Shown: in pieces, positions 13,941 to 22,085 of the stretch
How positions within the stretch are numbered: position 1 is the stretch's first letter
Layout: every line of letters starts with the position of its first letter
DNA from: BOG-1112 sp964635325
GTDB lineage: Bacteria; Bdellovibrionota_B; Oligoflexia; Oligoflexales; Bog-1112
Direction: 5' to 3'
NCBI GenBank assembly: GCA_964635325.1
Contig: CAZWOL010000040.1
Span: 1-30,860, forward strand
DNA length: 30,860 bases
Notes under the pieces: generated by a model
The model's input: the letters and a program-made list of their open reading frames with translations, nothing else
Told to the model about the DNA's origin: nothing
The model's database searches: none
Position numbers and translations under genes: made by a program

Positions 13941-15242
13941 ACCTAAAACAAACTGACAAACACGGATGTCCTGACCGCCTTGACTCACATGATAGGTCTG
14001 TGTATTCGTGGCGCCTATTTTTCTCACAAATGCACTCCAGGTTGTTTCGCTAGGACAAAGTATGAAGCCCCCAAGTCTGTCTTTTGTATCCATCTGTTTG
14101 CGAAGTTCGAGCAGTTGCTTGCCTATTTTTGCATAAATGCTTTCAGGGCGAGCTGAGCTTTGTAATCTCAGGCCATACGGAGGATTAAGGGGAACAAAAA
14201 CATCTCCACTCGTTGCTGGCAAAGCTTCAGTGAAAAAATTTCCTTGAAATGCATCGATCTCAATGTTGGAAATTTCGTCTCTAGCTTTAGAAGCTAACGG
14301 TTCTAGATGCTTTTGAAAGCTCGTCAAATTGTTTTGGAAGGAGCTAAGCGCTTTTTCGGAAAGGTCAAGGTATGCAATTTTTTTCAGTGAGCATCTTTGT
14401 GAGCGCTGTGCTGCTTGTTTTGTAATGAATGCAAAATTCTTTGCATTGAAAATTGGAAGTTCTTGCAAGGCGAGAGGTCGACCTAGCAAGCATGGGGCTA
14501 TCTGTTTTGTGTTTAGCAGGTACTCAAAAATAAAAGTACCAGATCCACCAAAGGGAACCAAAAGTGTTTGTGGATCATAGTTGCTGTTCAAACTTTGGCA
14601 ATAGGTCAGTGCTCGCATGATGCATGCTTGAGCAAGGTCTTCACGCAAGGGAGCAACGCTTTGACCAAGTTGTCTAAAACCCCTCTTGAAGAGTTCGCTG
14701 CCTGCAAGTGATAAGGACAGGTGCAACCTATCGTGATTGAACTCTACAAATAGTGTGCTTAGAGCTTGCGATTCATCTTCTGCAGTCGCAACTTCAAAAC
14801 CTTCTGCCTGAAGAGCTGATGTAAGAATTTCCTTAAGCATGCCCTCGTGGTATAAGTGGCTTGCAATCGATCTTGCCGTAATTCTGACTCGAGCCTGTGC
14901 TGGCAGCCAGGATTTCCAGTCAAAACCTTCACAGATTTTTTTGAAGGTTTTTTTATAGTGACATTTCTTGTCAAGAATTTGCAAACGAAGATCTTGAATA
15001 CAAAGACTACGAGTAAGGATTTCGATAGCTGCAAACAGCCCAACTGAAGAAACACATAAGACACTATTTGCGACGCTAATCTCAGGTTTGTATTTTGATG
15101 ATAAGTAAAGATTAAAAAGAATATCCTCGATTTCGTGTCTCACTGTCTCTTCGGTGCCTGGATTGAAAGGGATGAAGAGAGTTTGCCCAGTCGAATAGGG
15201 GCTGCGATTTTTAGATCTAGAGCTTAGCAACTTTGCTTCCAA
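13911..15242 (-). CDS. RlmL/THUMP-type RNA guanine-N2 methyltransferase
   Basis: The protein has 443 residues. The C-terminal half has the signatures of the RlmL (YcbY N-terminal)/Trm14 branch: LFKRGFRQLG, VAPLREDLAQA, the SAM-binding VPFGGSGTFIFE and the catalytic NPPYG. The N-terminal ~170 residues fit the position of the N-terminal ferredoxin-like and THUMP domains, with low conservation. The likely reaction is N2-methylation of a guanine in 23S rRNA or tRNA using SAM. Only RlmL length is present; the RlmK half of the E. coli fusion is absent, as in many bacteria. The start is uncertain: TTG at 15242 follows an in-frame stop immediately, and TTG at 15230 has GGAAG at a better distance; there is no early ATG. 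The 3' end overlaps dinB by 30 bp, tail to tail. Confidence 0.85.
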   Translation of the reverse strand: MEAKLLSSRSKNRSPYSTGQTLFIPFNPGTEETVRHEIEDILFNLYLSSKYKPEISVANSVLCVSSVGLFAAIEILTRSLCIQDLRLQILDKKCHYKKTFKKICEGFDWKSWLPAQARVRITARSIASHLYHEGMLKEILTSALQAEGFEVATAEDESQALSTLFVEFNHDRLHLSLSLAGSELFKRGFRQLGQSVAPLREDLAQACIMRALTYCQSLNSNYDPQTLLVPFGGSGTFIFEYLLNTKQIAPCLLGRPLALQELPIFNAKNFAFITKQAAQRSQRCSLKKIAYLDLSEKALSSFQNNLTSFQKHLEPLASKARDEISNIEIDAFQGNFFTEALPATSGDVFVPLNPPYGLRLQSSARPESIYAKIGKQLLELRKQMDTKDRLGGFILCPSETTWSAFVRKIGATNTQTYHVSQGGQDIRVCQFVLGLESYATADT

Positions 15243-15272
15243 TTTTTAATTGTTGTGCTTTTCCTAGCGAAG

Positions 15273-15359
15273 ATGGATCCAGAAGAAGGTTTAGCTGAGC
15301 TACTACCTAGCAATCGTCTGCTGGATCGTTTGGCTAAAGTTATTTTATATGTCGGATAA
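15273..15359 (+). CDS. Possible 28-residue small ORF upstream of the pantothenate operon
   Basis: ATG at 15273 opens a 28-codon frame (MDPEEGLAELLPSNRLLDRL, then AKVILYVG) ending at TAA 15357-15359. A weak GCGAAG lies just upstream. The stop codon is the last part of the left arm of a perfect inverted repeat at 15352-15371. It could be a leader peptide or a chance ORF; there is no run of a regulatory amino-acid codon. Confidence 0.2.
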   Translation: MDPEEGLAELLPSNRLLDRLAKVILYVG

Positions 15360-15371
15360 CACTTTATCCGA
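15352..15371. repeat. Perfect inverted repeat TCGGATAA-CACT-TTATCCGA
   Basis: Two 8-bp arms surround a 4-nt loop in the 265-bp gap between the RlmL-like gene and the pantothenate operon. It lies about 80 bp upstream of the candidate operon promoter and overlaps the stop of the small ORF. It may be an operator or RNA hairpin; no T tract follows. Confidence 0.6.
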
Positions 15372-15448
15372 TAATCGCTACGAAAATGCAAGGCTTACCG
15401 CTACTGATATTCAAAAAGGTCTCGAGCACTCTCGCGAGTTTTTCTGGT

Positions 15449-15477
15449 TTGACTTTAGTCCTATAGCTCTTTAGCAT
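15449..15477 (+). promoter_or_regulatory. Candidate sigma70-type promoter of the pantothenate/CoA operon
   Basis: TTGACT (5/6 to TTGACA), a 17-bp spacer and TAGCAT (4/6) lie 30 bp before the ATG at 15508. Just upstream, CTCG...CGAG followed by TTTTT (15421-15442) could be a short terminator or attenuator-like stem. Confidence 0.5.
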
Positions 15478-15507
15478 CCGCTTGATTTTATAGTATTGGA
15501 CCTAAAG

Positions 15508-16245
15508 ATGACTCACAAACTCACGAATCGCCCTTTTCTGAAGTATACGATCATTGGGAATGGTCGTCTTGCCCGACATATGCGGCATTATTTTTCGCTT
15601 CTAAATCTACCGATGAATCAGTGGTCCCGTTCCGAAGCATCCGAAAGTGAACTATCCTCCTGCTTGGCAGAAAGTTCTCATGTACTGCTGTTGATTCGAG
15701 ATAGTGCTATCGAAGATTTTATTCAGTCTCACCCTATTCTGTCCAATCATACGCTCATTCATTGCTCAGGTGCACTGAGTAGCGTCTTAGCTTATTCGGC
15801 CCACCCTTTGTTGGCTTTTGGACCAAACCTCTATGATCGGCCAATGTACGAGCAGATCTCATTTTTTATAGAATCAAATGGCCCATCGTCTGATGAATTG
15901 TTACCTGGACTACAAAACAGTTTCTATAGAATTTCTTCAGAGAAAAAAGCTTTGTATCATGCACTCTGTGTTCTAAGTGGAAACTTTACGACCATGCTAT
16001 GGCAGAAACTTTTTGAAGAATTCGAGACCCAATTTCAAGTTCCAAAAGCAACTGCTTTCCCCTACCTGCAAAGTATAAGTGAAAATCTTCAGAAAAATGC
16101 GACTCAGGCTCTAACAGGGCCTCTCGCCCGAGCTGATGAGATCACTATTGCAAAAAACTTAGCAGCCCTGCAAGGCGACCCCTTTCAACGTGTTTATCAA
16201 GCATTTCTCACAAGCTATCGCGAAAAAATGAATGTTGTGTTGTAA
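15508..16245 (+). CDS. Rossmann/DUF2520 protein, candidate PanG-type ketopantoate reductase
   Basis: The protein has 245 residues. The N-terminal Rossmann segment reads YTIIGNGRLARHM, followed by a LIHCSGALSS...HPLLAFG region. The C-terminal helical half (NFTTMLWQKL, TGPLARADEITIAKNLAAL) fits the DUF2520 domain that accompanies it in the family. It opens the operon that continues with panB and panC. No panE or ilvC lies in the window, and ketopantoate reductase is exactly the step between PanB and PanC. PanG of Francisella is a non-PanE ketopantoate reductase; I believe it is of this general type, from memory. Thus reduction of ketopantoate to pantoate with NADPH is the best hypothesis, mainly from gene order. 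ATG 15508 is preferred over TTG 15496. The next gene starts 23 nt after the stop. Confidence 0.7.
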   Translation: MTHKLTNRPFLKYTIIGNGRLARHMRHYFSLLNLPMNQWSRSEASESELSSCLAESSHVLLLIRDSAIEDFIQSHPILSNHTLIHCSGALSSVLAYSAHPLLAFGPNLYDRPMYEQISFFIESNGPSSDELLPGLQNSFYRISSEKKALYHALCVLSGNFTTMLWQKLFEEFETQFQVPKATAFPYLQSISENLQKNATQALTGPLARADEITIAKNLAALQGDPFQRVYQAFLTSYREKMNVVL

Positions 16246-16268
16246 GTCTGTATGACGGAAGGAAGCTG

Positions 16269-17069
16269 ATGCCGATTTGTAAGACCATACTTGATTTTCA
16301 AAAAATGAAAGTCACAAATAGCAAAATTTCAATGATCACCTGTTATGATTTCTGGACTGCGCAGATAATAAACAAATCGACCATTGATTGTGTCCTTGTT
16401 GGAGATAGTCTTGCGATGGTTATGCATGGCCATCCAACCACAATTCCTGCTCAACCCGAAATGATGGCTTTGCATGTTGCTGCTGTAACTCGAGGAATAT
16501 CTGACAAATTGATTATCGCTGATATGCCCTTTCTGTCTTACCGCAAAGGTCTGCGTGAAGCCATGAACTGTGTTGAACTATTGATGAATGCAGGTGCGCA
16601 CGCCGTCAAGCTTGAAGGAGTCGAGGGGCATGAAGACATAGTCTCTCACATAGTCAAATCAGGTGTTCCGGTTATGGGTCACCTTGGGCTGACTCCACAA
16701 TACATCCATCAACTCGGAGGTCCTCGCATTCAGGGTCGAGACAGTGATGCAGCAGATCTACTTCTCACACATGCACAGAAGCTCGAAGAACTCGGATGTT
16801 TTGGGCTTGTGTTGGAGTGCATTCCAGCGAATCTTTCCAAAAGGATAACCGATGCTCTAAAGATTCCAACGATTGGTATTGGTGCAGGACCATATGTTTC
16901 CGGACAAGTTCTAGTTTTGCACGATATGCTGGGCATGCTTCCTCAGTTTCAATTGAAATTTGTACGTAAATACTTGGATGGTTTACAGTTATTTGTTGAA
17001 GCTCTGGACCATTACAACCGTGATGTTAAGGGTAGTGAGTTTCCACTAGAACAGGAGAGCTTTCGATGA
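16269..17069 (+). CDS. panB: 3-methyl-2-oxobutanoate hydroxymethyltransferase
   Basis: The protein has 266 residues, typical for PanB. Conserved parts are CYDFWTAQI, VGDSLAMVMHGH (metal and substrate loop), IADMPFLSY, AHAVKLEGV, MGHLGLTPQ and the catalytic end IPTIGIGAG...GQVLVLHDMLG. It transfers a hydroxymethyl group from methylene-tetrahydrofolate to alpha-ketoisovalerate, making ketopantoate, the first committed step to pantothenate. GGAAGGAAG lies directly upstream of the ATG. Its stop overlaps the panC start by 4 nt (ATGA), so the two are translationally coupled. It is cytoplasmic. Nothing unusual was noted. Confidence 0.97.
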   Translation: MPICKTILDFQKMKVTNSKISMITCYDFWTAQIINKSTIDCVLVGDSLAMVMHGHPTTIPAQPEMMALHVAAVTRGISDKLIIADMPFLSYRKGLREAMNCVELLMNAGAHAVKLEGVEGHEDIVSHIVKSGVPVMGHLGLTPQYIHQLGGPRIQGRDSDAADLLLTHAQKLEELGCFGLVLECIPANLSKRITDALKIPTIGIGAGPYVSGQVLVLHDMLGMLPQFQLKFVRKYLDGLQLFVEALDHYNRDVKGSEFPLEQESFR

Positions 17070-17830
17070 CAACGGTCATTCAATCGATAGAAAGTTGGAG
17101 ACAATTGCGTCGTCAACCAAATATGCAAACTCACAGTATCGGTCTTGTCGCAACGATGGGTGCGTTACATGCAGGACATCTTTCTCTCCTGGAGAAGGCA
17201 AAGCAGGAAAATGCGATTTCCGTCCTTACAATCTTTGTCAATCCAACTCAATTTAATGATCCTAAAGATTTGTCCACTTACCCTCGCACTTTTGAGAGCG
17301 ATTTTGCTCTTGCTGAAAAAGCTGGAGTGGACTTTCTGCTTATGCCACAAGTAGATGAGATGTATGCGGATCACTATCGTTTTAGAATAGAGGAAAACCA
17401 ACTTTCTACGATGCTATGTGGCCAAAGCCGAACTGGACATTTTGCAGGTGTGCTTACTGTAGTCATGAAGCTTTTGCAAATCGTAAAGGCGAATCGTGCT
17501 TATTTTGGAGAAAAAGACTACCAACAGTACCTACTTATTAAAGAGATGGCAGAAGCTTTTTTTCTTGATACAGAAATTGTTCCGTGTCCTACAGTACGTA
17601 CAGATGAAGGGCTTGCGCTGAGCTCACGCAATGCTTTGCTCAACTCCGAAGAACTCCGACATGCCCCACTGTTTGCAAAGATTTTAAGAAACTCCTCAAA
17701 TGTTGATCAAGCACGTTCAGAACTAGCAACTTGTGGTTTTGACGTCGACTATGTTCAAGATTATAAGCAAAGGCGTTTTGGCGCTGTGCGTCTTGGGCAG
17801 GTAAGGTTGATCGACAATGTTCAAATATAA
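17066..17830 (+). CDS. panC: Pantothenate synthetase
   Basis: The protein has 254 residues, slightly shorter than the ~280 of many PanC proteins, mainly at the C-terminus. The nucleotidyltransferase HIGH-type motif is in TMGALHAGHLSLL. Other signatures are FVNPTQF, YPRTFESDFALAEKAGVDF, the GHFAGVLTVV loop, FGEKDYQQ and LSSRNALL (KMSKS-like region). It joins pantoate and beta-alanine with ATP to give pantothenate. It overlaps panB by 4 nt and coaBC by 14 nt, which makes one transcriptional unit certain in practice. No panD (aspartate decarboxylase for beta-alanine) is in the window, so that gene must lie elsewhere or beta-alanine is imported. Confidence 0.96.
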   Translation: MTTVIQSIESWRQLRRQPNMQTHSIGLVATMGALHAGHLSLLEKAKQENAISVLTIFVNPTQFNDPKDLSTYPRTFESDFALAEKAGVDFLLMPQVDEMYADHYRFRIEENQLSTMLCGQSRTGHFAGVLTVVMKLLQIVKANRAYFGEKDYQQYLLIKEMAEAFFLDTEIVPCPTVRTDEGLALSSRNALLNSEELRHAPLFAKILRNSSNVDQARSELATCGFDVDYVQDYKQRRFGAVRLGQVRLIDNVQI

Positions 17831-19046
17831 AATACTCTTTCAACTCTCTGGTTCTATTGCATGCTTCAAAAGTTGCAGTTTGCTTTCCAAGCTTGTTCAA
17901 TTGGGACATGACGTTCAAGTCGTATGTTCACAAGCTGCCTTAGAATTTATTGGACCCGCAACATTCGAAGGTCTTACTGGCAAAGCCCCCATTTGTGACA
18001 CTTTTGAAAAGGGGCACCAGATGGACCATATACATCTTAGTCGCTGGTGTGATTTTGCTATACTCTGTCCTGCAACAGCAAATACTATCAATCAGCTTGC
18101 AGGTGGGCTAGCTTCCGATATTGTAGGGAGCATCTTTCTGGCTTATGACTTTTGTAAGCCCTATTGGGTTGCTCCTGCAATGAACGCAAAGATGTATCAA
18201 CATCCTGCAACGCAAAATTCTCTACAAAAATTGCAAGCATGGGGTGTGAAGGTTCTGCAACCAGAAGCAGGTTTTCTCGCGTGTGGGGAGATTGGAGATG
18301 GGCGCCTAATGGAGCCCGAAGCTATCTTGAACAAAATCCTTGCGGCTCATGCGAAAGTTCCTGCAAAGCGATTCAAAGTTCTAATCACTTCAGGTGGTAC
18401 TCGTGAACCTATAGATAGCGTGCGGTACATTACGAATATGAGTACAGGACGCACAGGAGCGACTATTGCAAGTGTTTTTTCTGAATTGGGGCATGAGGTC
18501 TGTTTTCTACATGCCTCTCATTCAGTTCAAGCTAAAGGTGAGATGAGGCGAGAGAGTTTTACGACTTTTGCGGATCTTGAGTCACAACTTGCCAAGTTGT
18601 TGGACTATCCCTTCGATTGTGTGATTCACTGTGCTGCAGTAAGTGATTATTCTGTAGAAGCGATTTCGACAAAGACGGGAAAGATTTCTAATTCACAAAG
18701 ATCAAAACTAGGCTCTGATGAGATCGAGAGCATACAACTAAAACCTCTACCAAAGCTTATTACAAAGATAAAAGCTATGGCTTGTCGTAGTGATGTTTTG
18801 CTGGTTGCCTTCAAACTCACCTGTACTTCAAGTGAAGAACAGCAAAAAATTGCAATTCAAAAACTTTTTACGAATCCTGATGTGGATTTTGTAGTGCATA
18901 ACGATCTTGCGGATATTAGGCCTAATTCTAACGAACACCTGAGTATGATCTATGCGAAGGGGCGATGTGTTCAGGCTTGTACCTCAAAAAATGAACTGGC
19001 CTATGCTCTTGAAGCTCAAATCAGTAAATTCTTAAACGCAAAATAA
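17817..19046 (+). CDS. coaBC: Bifunctional phosphopantothenoylcysteine decarboxylase/synthetase
   Basis: The protein has 409 residues. The N-terminal CoaC flavoprotein domain (1-~175) starts with LFQLSGSIACFKS, has the active-site His region MDHIHLSRWCD, the loop LCPATANTINQLAGGLASD, the substrate clamp APAMNAKMYQHP and the CGEIGDGRL active-site Cys. The CoaB domain (~185-409) has ITSGGTREPIDSVRYITN, STGRTGATIA, HCAAVSDY and VAFKL, with a TKTGKIS lysine loop. CoaB couples cysteine to 4'-phosphopantothenate with CTP, and CoaC decarboxylates the product to 4'-phosphopantetheine. The ATG lies inside the end of panC (14-nt overlap). coaX follows 13 nt after its stop. The common N-terminal lead MxxLxGKxIxLGVTGGIA appears shortened. 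Confidence 0.95.
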   Translation: MFKYKILFQLSGSIACFKSCSLLSKLVQLGHDVQVVCSQAALEFIGPATFEGLTGKAPICDTFEKGHQMDHIHLSRWCDFAILCPATANTINQLAGGLASDIVGSIFLAYDFCKPYWVAPAMNAKMYQHPATQNSLQKLQAWGVKVLQPEAGFLACGEIGDGRLMEPEAILNKILAAHAKVPAKRFKVLITSGGTREPIDSVRYITNMSTGRTGATIASVFSELGHEVCFLHASHSVQAKGEMRRESFTTFADLESQLAKLLDYPFDCVIHCAAVSDYSVEAISTKTGKISNSQRSKLGSDEIESIQLKPLPKLITKIKAMACRSDVLLVAFKLTCTSSEEQQKIAIQKLFTNPDVDFVVHNDLADIRPNSNEHLSMIYAKGRCVQACTSKNELAYALEAQISKFLNAK

Positions 19047-19059
19047 TGAGAGGGGCATC

Positions 19060-19833
19060 ATGCTTTTAGTTTTAGATGTCGGAAATACACAAATCTATGG
19101 TGGAGTCTTTGAGGATACAACACTAAAAGTTCAGTTTCGTAAAAGCACTCAGCATGCGATTAGTTCGGATGAATTAGGGCTCTTTCTCAAGACCGTCTTA
19201 CGTGAAAATGTTCTTGATCCTGCAGAAGTTAAAGCCGTTGCGATTTGCTCCGTTGTCCCAGATTTGGTTCATACCTTTAGAAATTGTTGCTTAAAATATT
19301 TTCATGTCACACCTTTTTTTCTGCACTATGGAGTCAAAACTGGGCTTGAGATTCTTTATCGCAACCCTCTAGAACTTGGGTCTGATCGGATTACGAATGC
19401 CATCGCAGCAACGCAACTTTTCCCAAATGAGAATCTTGTTATTATTGATTTTGGAACAGCGATTAAATTTTGTGCCGTGAATGCAAACGGGCAGTTTCTA
19501 GGAGGGGCCATTGCCCCAGGTCTTCGTATTGCTATGGAAGCACTTGAAGCAAAAACAGCACGTCTTCCAAATGTCGAAATCGTAAGCCCTAAGGTTGCAA
19601 CGGGGCGCTCGACTGTAGAAAATATTCAGTCTGGACTTTTCTATGGAACCATAGGAATGGTTCGGGAAATTACGACACGTATGATCTCCGAGTCGTTTGC
19701 CAACCAAAAAACTCCTCAAATTATTGGTACAGGTGGGTTTTCAGGGCTCTTTGCAGATTCTGGGATCTTCAATACGATGGTTCCAGACCTTATACTGCGT
19801 GGTCTTATGTACGCCTATAGGATGAATAGCTAG
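19060..19833 (+). CDS. coaX: Type III pantothenate kinase
   Basis: The protein has 257 residues, normal for CoaX. The ASKHA-fold signatures are LLVLDVGNTQIYGGVF (phosphate 1), ELGSDRITNAIAA, VIIDFGTAIKF (phosphate 2) and GGAIAPGLRIAMEAL, followed by SGLFYGTIG and IIGTGGFSGLF (adenosine loop). It phosphorylates pantothenate with ATP to 4'-phosphopantothenate, the substrate of CoaB encoded just upstream. Type III kinases are not feedback-inhibited by CoA and need a monovalent cation (family knowledge). AGAGGGG precedes the ATG. It is the last gene of the operon; only 20 nt separate its stop from the convergent next gene, and no clear terminator hairpin is seen. Confidence 0.97.
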   Translation: MLLVLDVGNTQIYGGVFEDTTLKVQFRKSTQHAISSDELGLFLKTVLRENVLDPAEVKAVAICSVVPDLVHTFRNCCLKYFHVTPFFLHYGVKTGLEILYRNPLELGSDRITNAIAATQLFPNENLVIIDFGTAIKFCAVNANGQFLGGAIAPGLRIAMEALEAKTARLPNVEIVSPKVATGRSTVENIQSGLFYGTIGMVREITTRMISESFANQKTPQIIGTGGFSGLFADSGIFNTMVPDLILRGLMYAYRMNS

Positions 19834-19853
19834 CTTGAGTGCGAAAGTTTTTT

Positions 19854-20462
19854 CTATATTGCTAAGAGAGGAGTTTGTTCAGGTGAAGACGGATTTAGGC
19901 AATTTCTAATGTGAAGAGCTGTTGCAATTAAGAGGCTAAAAAGAAAGGGGGCTCCAAAGACTCCACTTGCAATCAGTGGGTAGACCCCATTTGCTAAAGT
20001 CATTTGGATGGCTGCCTGAGTGATAGGATCTGGTGCAGCTAATGCAGACCAAAGTATAGCATTTTCTGTGAAGACAAAAGCAAAACCGACTGCAGTCATA
20101 GTTGAGCAAAATGCTAGGAAGCTTCGACCTTCCTGACTATTTAGCAGCAAGGCAAAGCCACCGCTGATAATTGCAGCAGTTTGAGAAGCAATTATAGCAT
20201 TCGAAATATGTTGCACTGTGTTGATGGAGGAACTATTTCTGAATATATTATAAGTTTCCGAAATAAATTCGATTTTGAGTTCTTCCATTTGTTCAACAGT
20301 CCATTTCATAGATAATGCATTAGATCCAATCAGTAATGCGATAAAAATTTTATGCATGCATTCATAGCAATTCGAATCTTCATGGTCTTGAGCTTTAGAT
20401 GCAGAAGAAAAAACGATCATCATCACTAAGAACCCACTGCAAAGTTTTCGTGAGAAATTCAT
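19854..20462 (-). CDS. Multi-pass membrane protein with signal-like N-terminus, unknown
   Basis: The protein has 202 residues. It has an N-terminal signal-type segment (KLCSGFLVMMIVFSSASKAQ), a short Asp/Glu part with CYEC, and then several hydrophobic stretches: IFIALLIGSNAL, IIASQTAAIISGGFALLL, FLAFCSTMTAVGFAFVF and VFGAPFLFSLLIATAL. The start at 20462 has AGAGGA well placed; a longer frame from 20492 lacks one. No family is recognised. It is convergent with coaX and divergent from the exported kinase gene, with a 305-bp region between the two start codons. Its function is unknown. Confidence 0.7.
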   Translation of the reverse strand: MNFSRKLCSGFLVMMIVFSSASKAQDHEDSNCYECMHKIFIALLIGSNALSMKWTVEQMEELKIEFISETYNIFRNSSSINTVQHISNAIIASQTAAIISGGFALLLNSQEGRSFLAFCSTMTAVGFAFVFTENAILWSALAAPDPITQAAIQMTLANGVYPLIASGVFGAPFLFSLLIATALHIRNCLNPSSPEQTPLLAI

Positions 20463-20767
20463 ATGTTTTCCTCTAAAAAGTTGAAATTTCACACCACATA
20501 GGGTGCTACATCCTCAAAAACGATATGACCGAAATATGTCGTAAGAGCCCAGATGTTTTGCTAAAAAATAGCAAAGAGACTTCAGTGTCAATAGGAAAGG
20601 TGATCAAGCTCATCCCCCCGATGCCCCTTACAATTACGCTCATGGCAAGATCCGCTGTGCGATTCTTTCTCGCTTGACGAAACCAAGTGCGGCGAGATAT
20701 GGATACCTTTCATTATTAGCGCAACAATTTATATAAAACCTCCTTTTAAGTAGGATTGGGACTAGTG
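20463..20767. other. 305-bp divergent intergenic region
   Basis: It lies between the start codons of the membrane protein (-) and the exported kinase (+). It holds an inverted repeat TTTGCTA-AAAAA-TAGCAAA at 20557-20575 and, nearer the kinase gene, an AT-rich TATATAAA (20730-20737) that could be a -10 region with only a poor -35. No small ORF or RNA gene is convincing here. Confidence 0.6.
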
Positions 20768-21952
20768 ATGTCTAGAGTTTCTCTGCAAACTTTTTCAAAG
20801 AAAACAGTAGTTTTCGTGCTATTTGGTATTTTGTTTTCGGGTATTTCCGTTTACGGAGGGGAAGATGCAGGGGATGCAAACGATGAAACGGCTAAGAGTT
20901 CTCCTGGTCTATCTATTCAGGTCCCTACCAACAGCATTCAAGAAGATCTTATAGGTGAAGGCACTCATGGATGTGTTCGGCTCGTTCGTGATGATGATGG
21001 AAAACCTCGATCCGTTGTCAAAATCATGCGGGATCTATTTTCTAGCATTAGTTTTGATCGAGAATGCAAGTTCTATAGAGCGATGCGAGGTCATGTTCAT
21101 CCCAATGTATTGAATGCCTTACGTATAAATATAGATCGAGGTGAGCTTGAGCTTCCGTACTGTAGAAATGGTGACCTCATGGATTACCTGATCAACCCAG
21201 AGAGTCAACCTTTGAGGTCGGGGGATTTTCGTTCCATCATTCGGCAGGTTATTTCAGGACTGTTGTTTCTTAGGTCGCATGGATACTCTTATGGTGATCT
21301 TAAGGCCGAGAATATTTTAATTGAACTAGACCGAGAGGGCCGCATCTGGAGGATTCGCTTTGTTGATTTTGGAAGTGTTTCTCAAGATGGTGGGCGAGAA
21401 ATGATAGCTAATTACGGCACGCTTCAATATCAATTTCTAGAGGCTTTTTCCGGAGAGTCTTGCCTCTCGGGTGAGGCTGATATCTATGCTCTAGGAGTGC
21501 TTTTCACTTTATTGGCAAAAAAGCATTTTCCATACGTTGTAGATGAAGAAGGTTTTATCCAAGAAGGATGGCTCAATATTGCTAGCAATCAGGATCTTAT
21601 GGTGCAACACTGGGAGAATAAAGGGTTTGGTTTTCGAATTGCTGATTTCTTGTCTCAATTGCTGTGTATGCATGATGCGGGGCGTTTTAGAAGTTTAGAG
21701 AGTGTTATTGCTCATCCTTTTATGTGGATGAATGAACTTACTGGTTTGAATTTCGATGAAAATATGTCACCAGCAGAACGAGAAGAAATAATGGCCAGTT
21801 TGAGTGCTCACGCAACCCTTGTCCAAGGTGTTGTGCCGAGTTTGACAAATATTTTCCCGCTCTCCGAAGCAATTGTCTTGATCGTTGCGTACATGTGCGT
21901 GACAAGGGAAGAGATAGCACCGACTCGAAATGTGAAGCGTAAACTTTCATAG
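20768..21952 (+). CDS. Exported eukaryotic-like Ser/Thr protein kinase
   Basis: The protein has 394 residues. Residues 12-~30 form a signal peptide or membrane anchor (TVVFVLFGILFSGISVYG). The kinase domain spans ~58-325: Gly loop IGEGTHGCV, ATP-binding Lys85 (VVKIM), helix-C Glu99, catalytic loop YGDLKAEN with Asp177, Lys179 and Asn182, and metal-binding Asp200 in DFG. A YGTLQYQFLEAF activation/P+1 region and EADIYALGVLF (subdomain IX) follow. All catalytic residues are present, so activity is plausible. HRD is replaced by YGD, losing the Arg that contacts a phosphorylated activation loop. A hydrophobic segment (LSEAIVLIVAYMCV) lies near the C-terminus. Unlike PknB-type kinases, the kinase domain follows the N-terminal signal, so it would lie outside the cytoplasm, where ATP is lacking. 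The start at 20768 is preferred; GTG 20765 is a close alternative. Confidence 0.85.
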   Translation: MSRVSLQTFSKKTVVFVLFGILFSGISVYGGEDAGDANDETAKSSPGLSIQVPTNSIQEDLIGEGTHGCVRLVRDDDGKPRSVVKIMRDLFSSISFDRECKFYRAMRGHVHPNVLNALRINIDRGELELPYCRNGDLMDYLINPESQPLRSGDFRSIIRQVISGLLFLRSHGYSYGDLKAENILIELDREGRIWRIRFVDFGSVSQDGGREMIANYGTLQYQFLEAFSGESCLSGEADIYALGVLFTLLAKKHFPYVVDEEGFIQEGWLNIASNQDLMVQHWENKGFGFRIADFLSQLLCMHDAGRFRSLESVIAHPFMWMNELTGLNFDENMSPAEREEIMASLSAHATLVQGVVPSLTNIFPLSEAIVLIVAYMCVTREEIAPTRNVKRKLS

Positions 21953-22085
21953 AATGACGATATCCTCTTTTTGCAGAGCAAGTTGTGGCCTTCCAAAACG
22001 CAATTGACACATCACACAATAGTCCCTAGAAAACTCAGAGTGAAAAGTTGTCGTGAATACTTTCTGATGTACAAAAGGGAGCATT

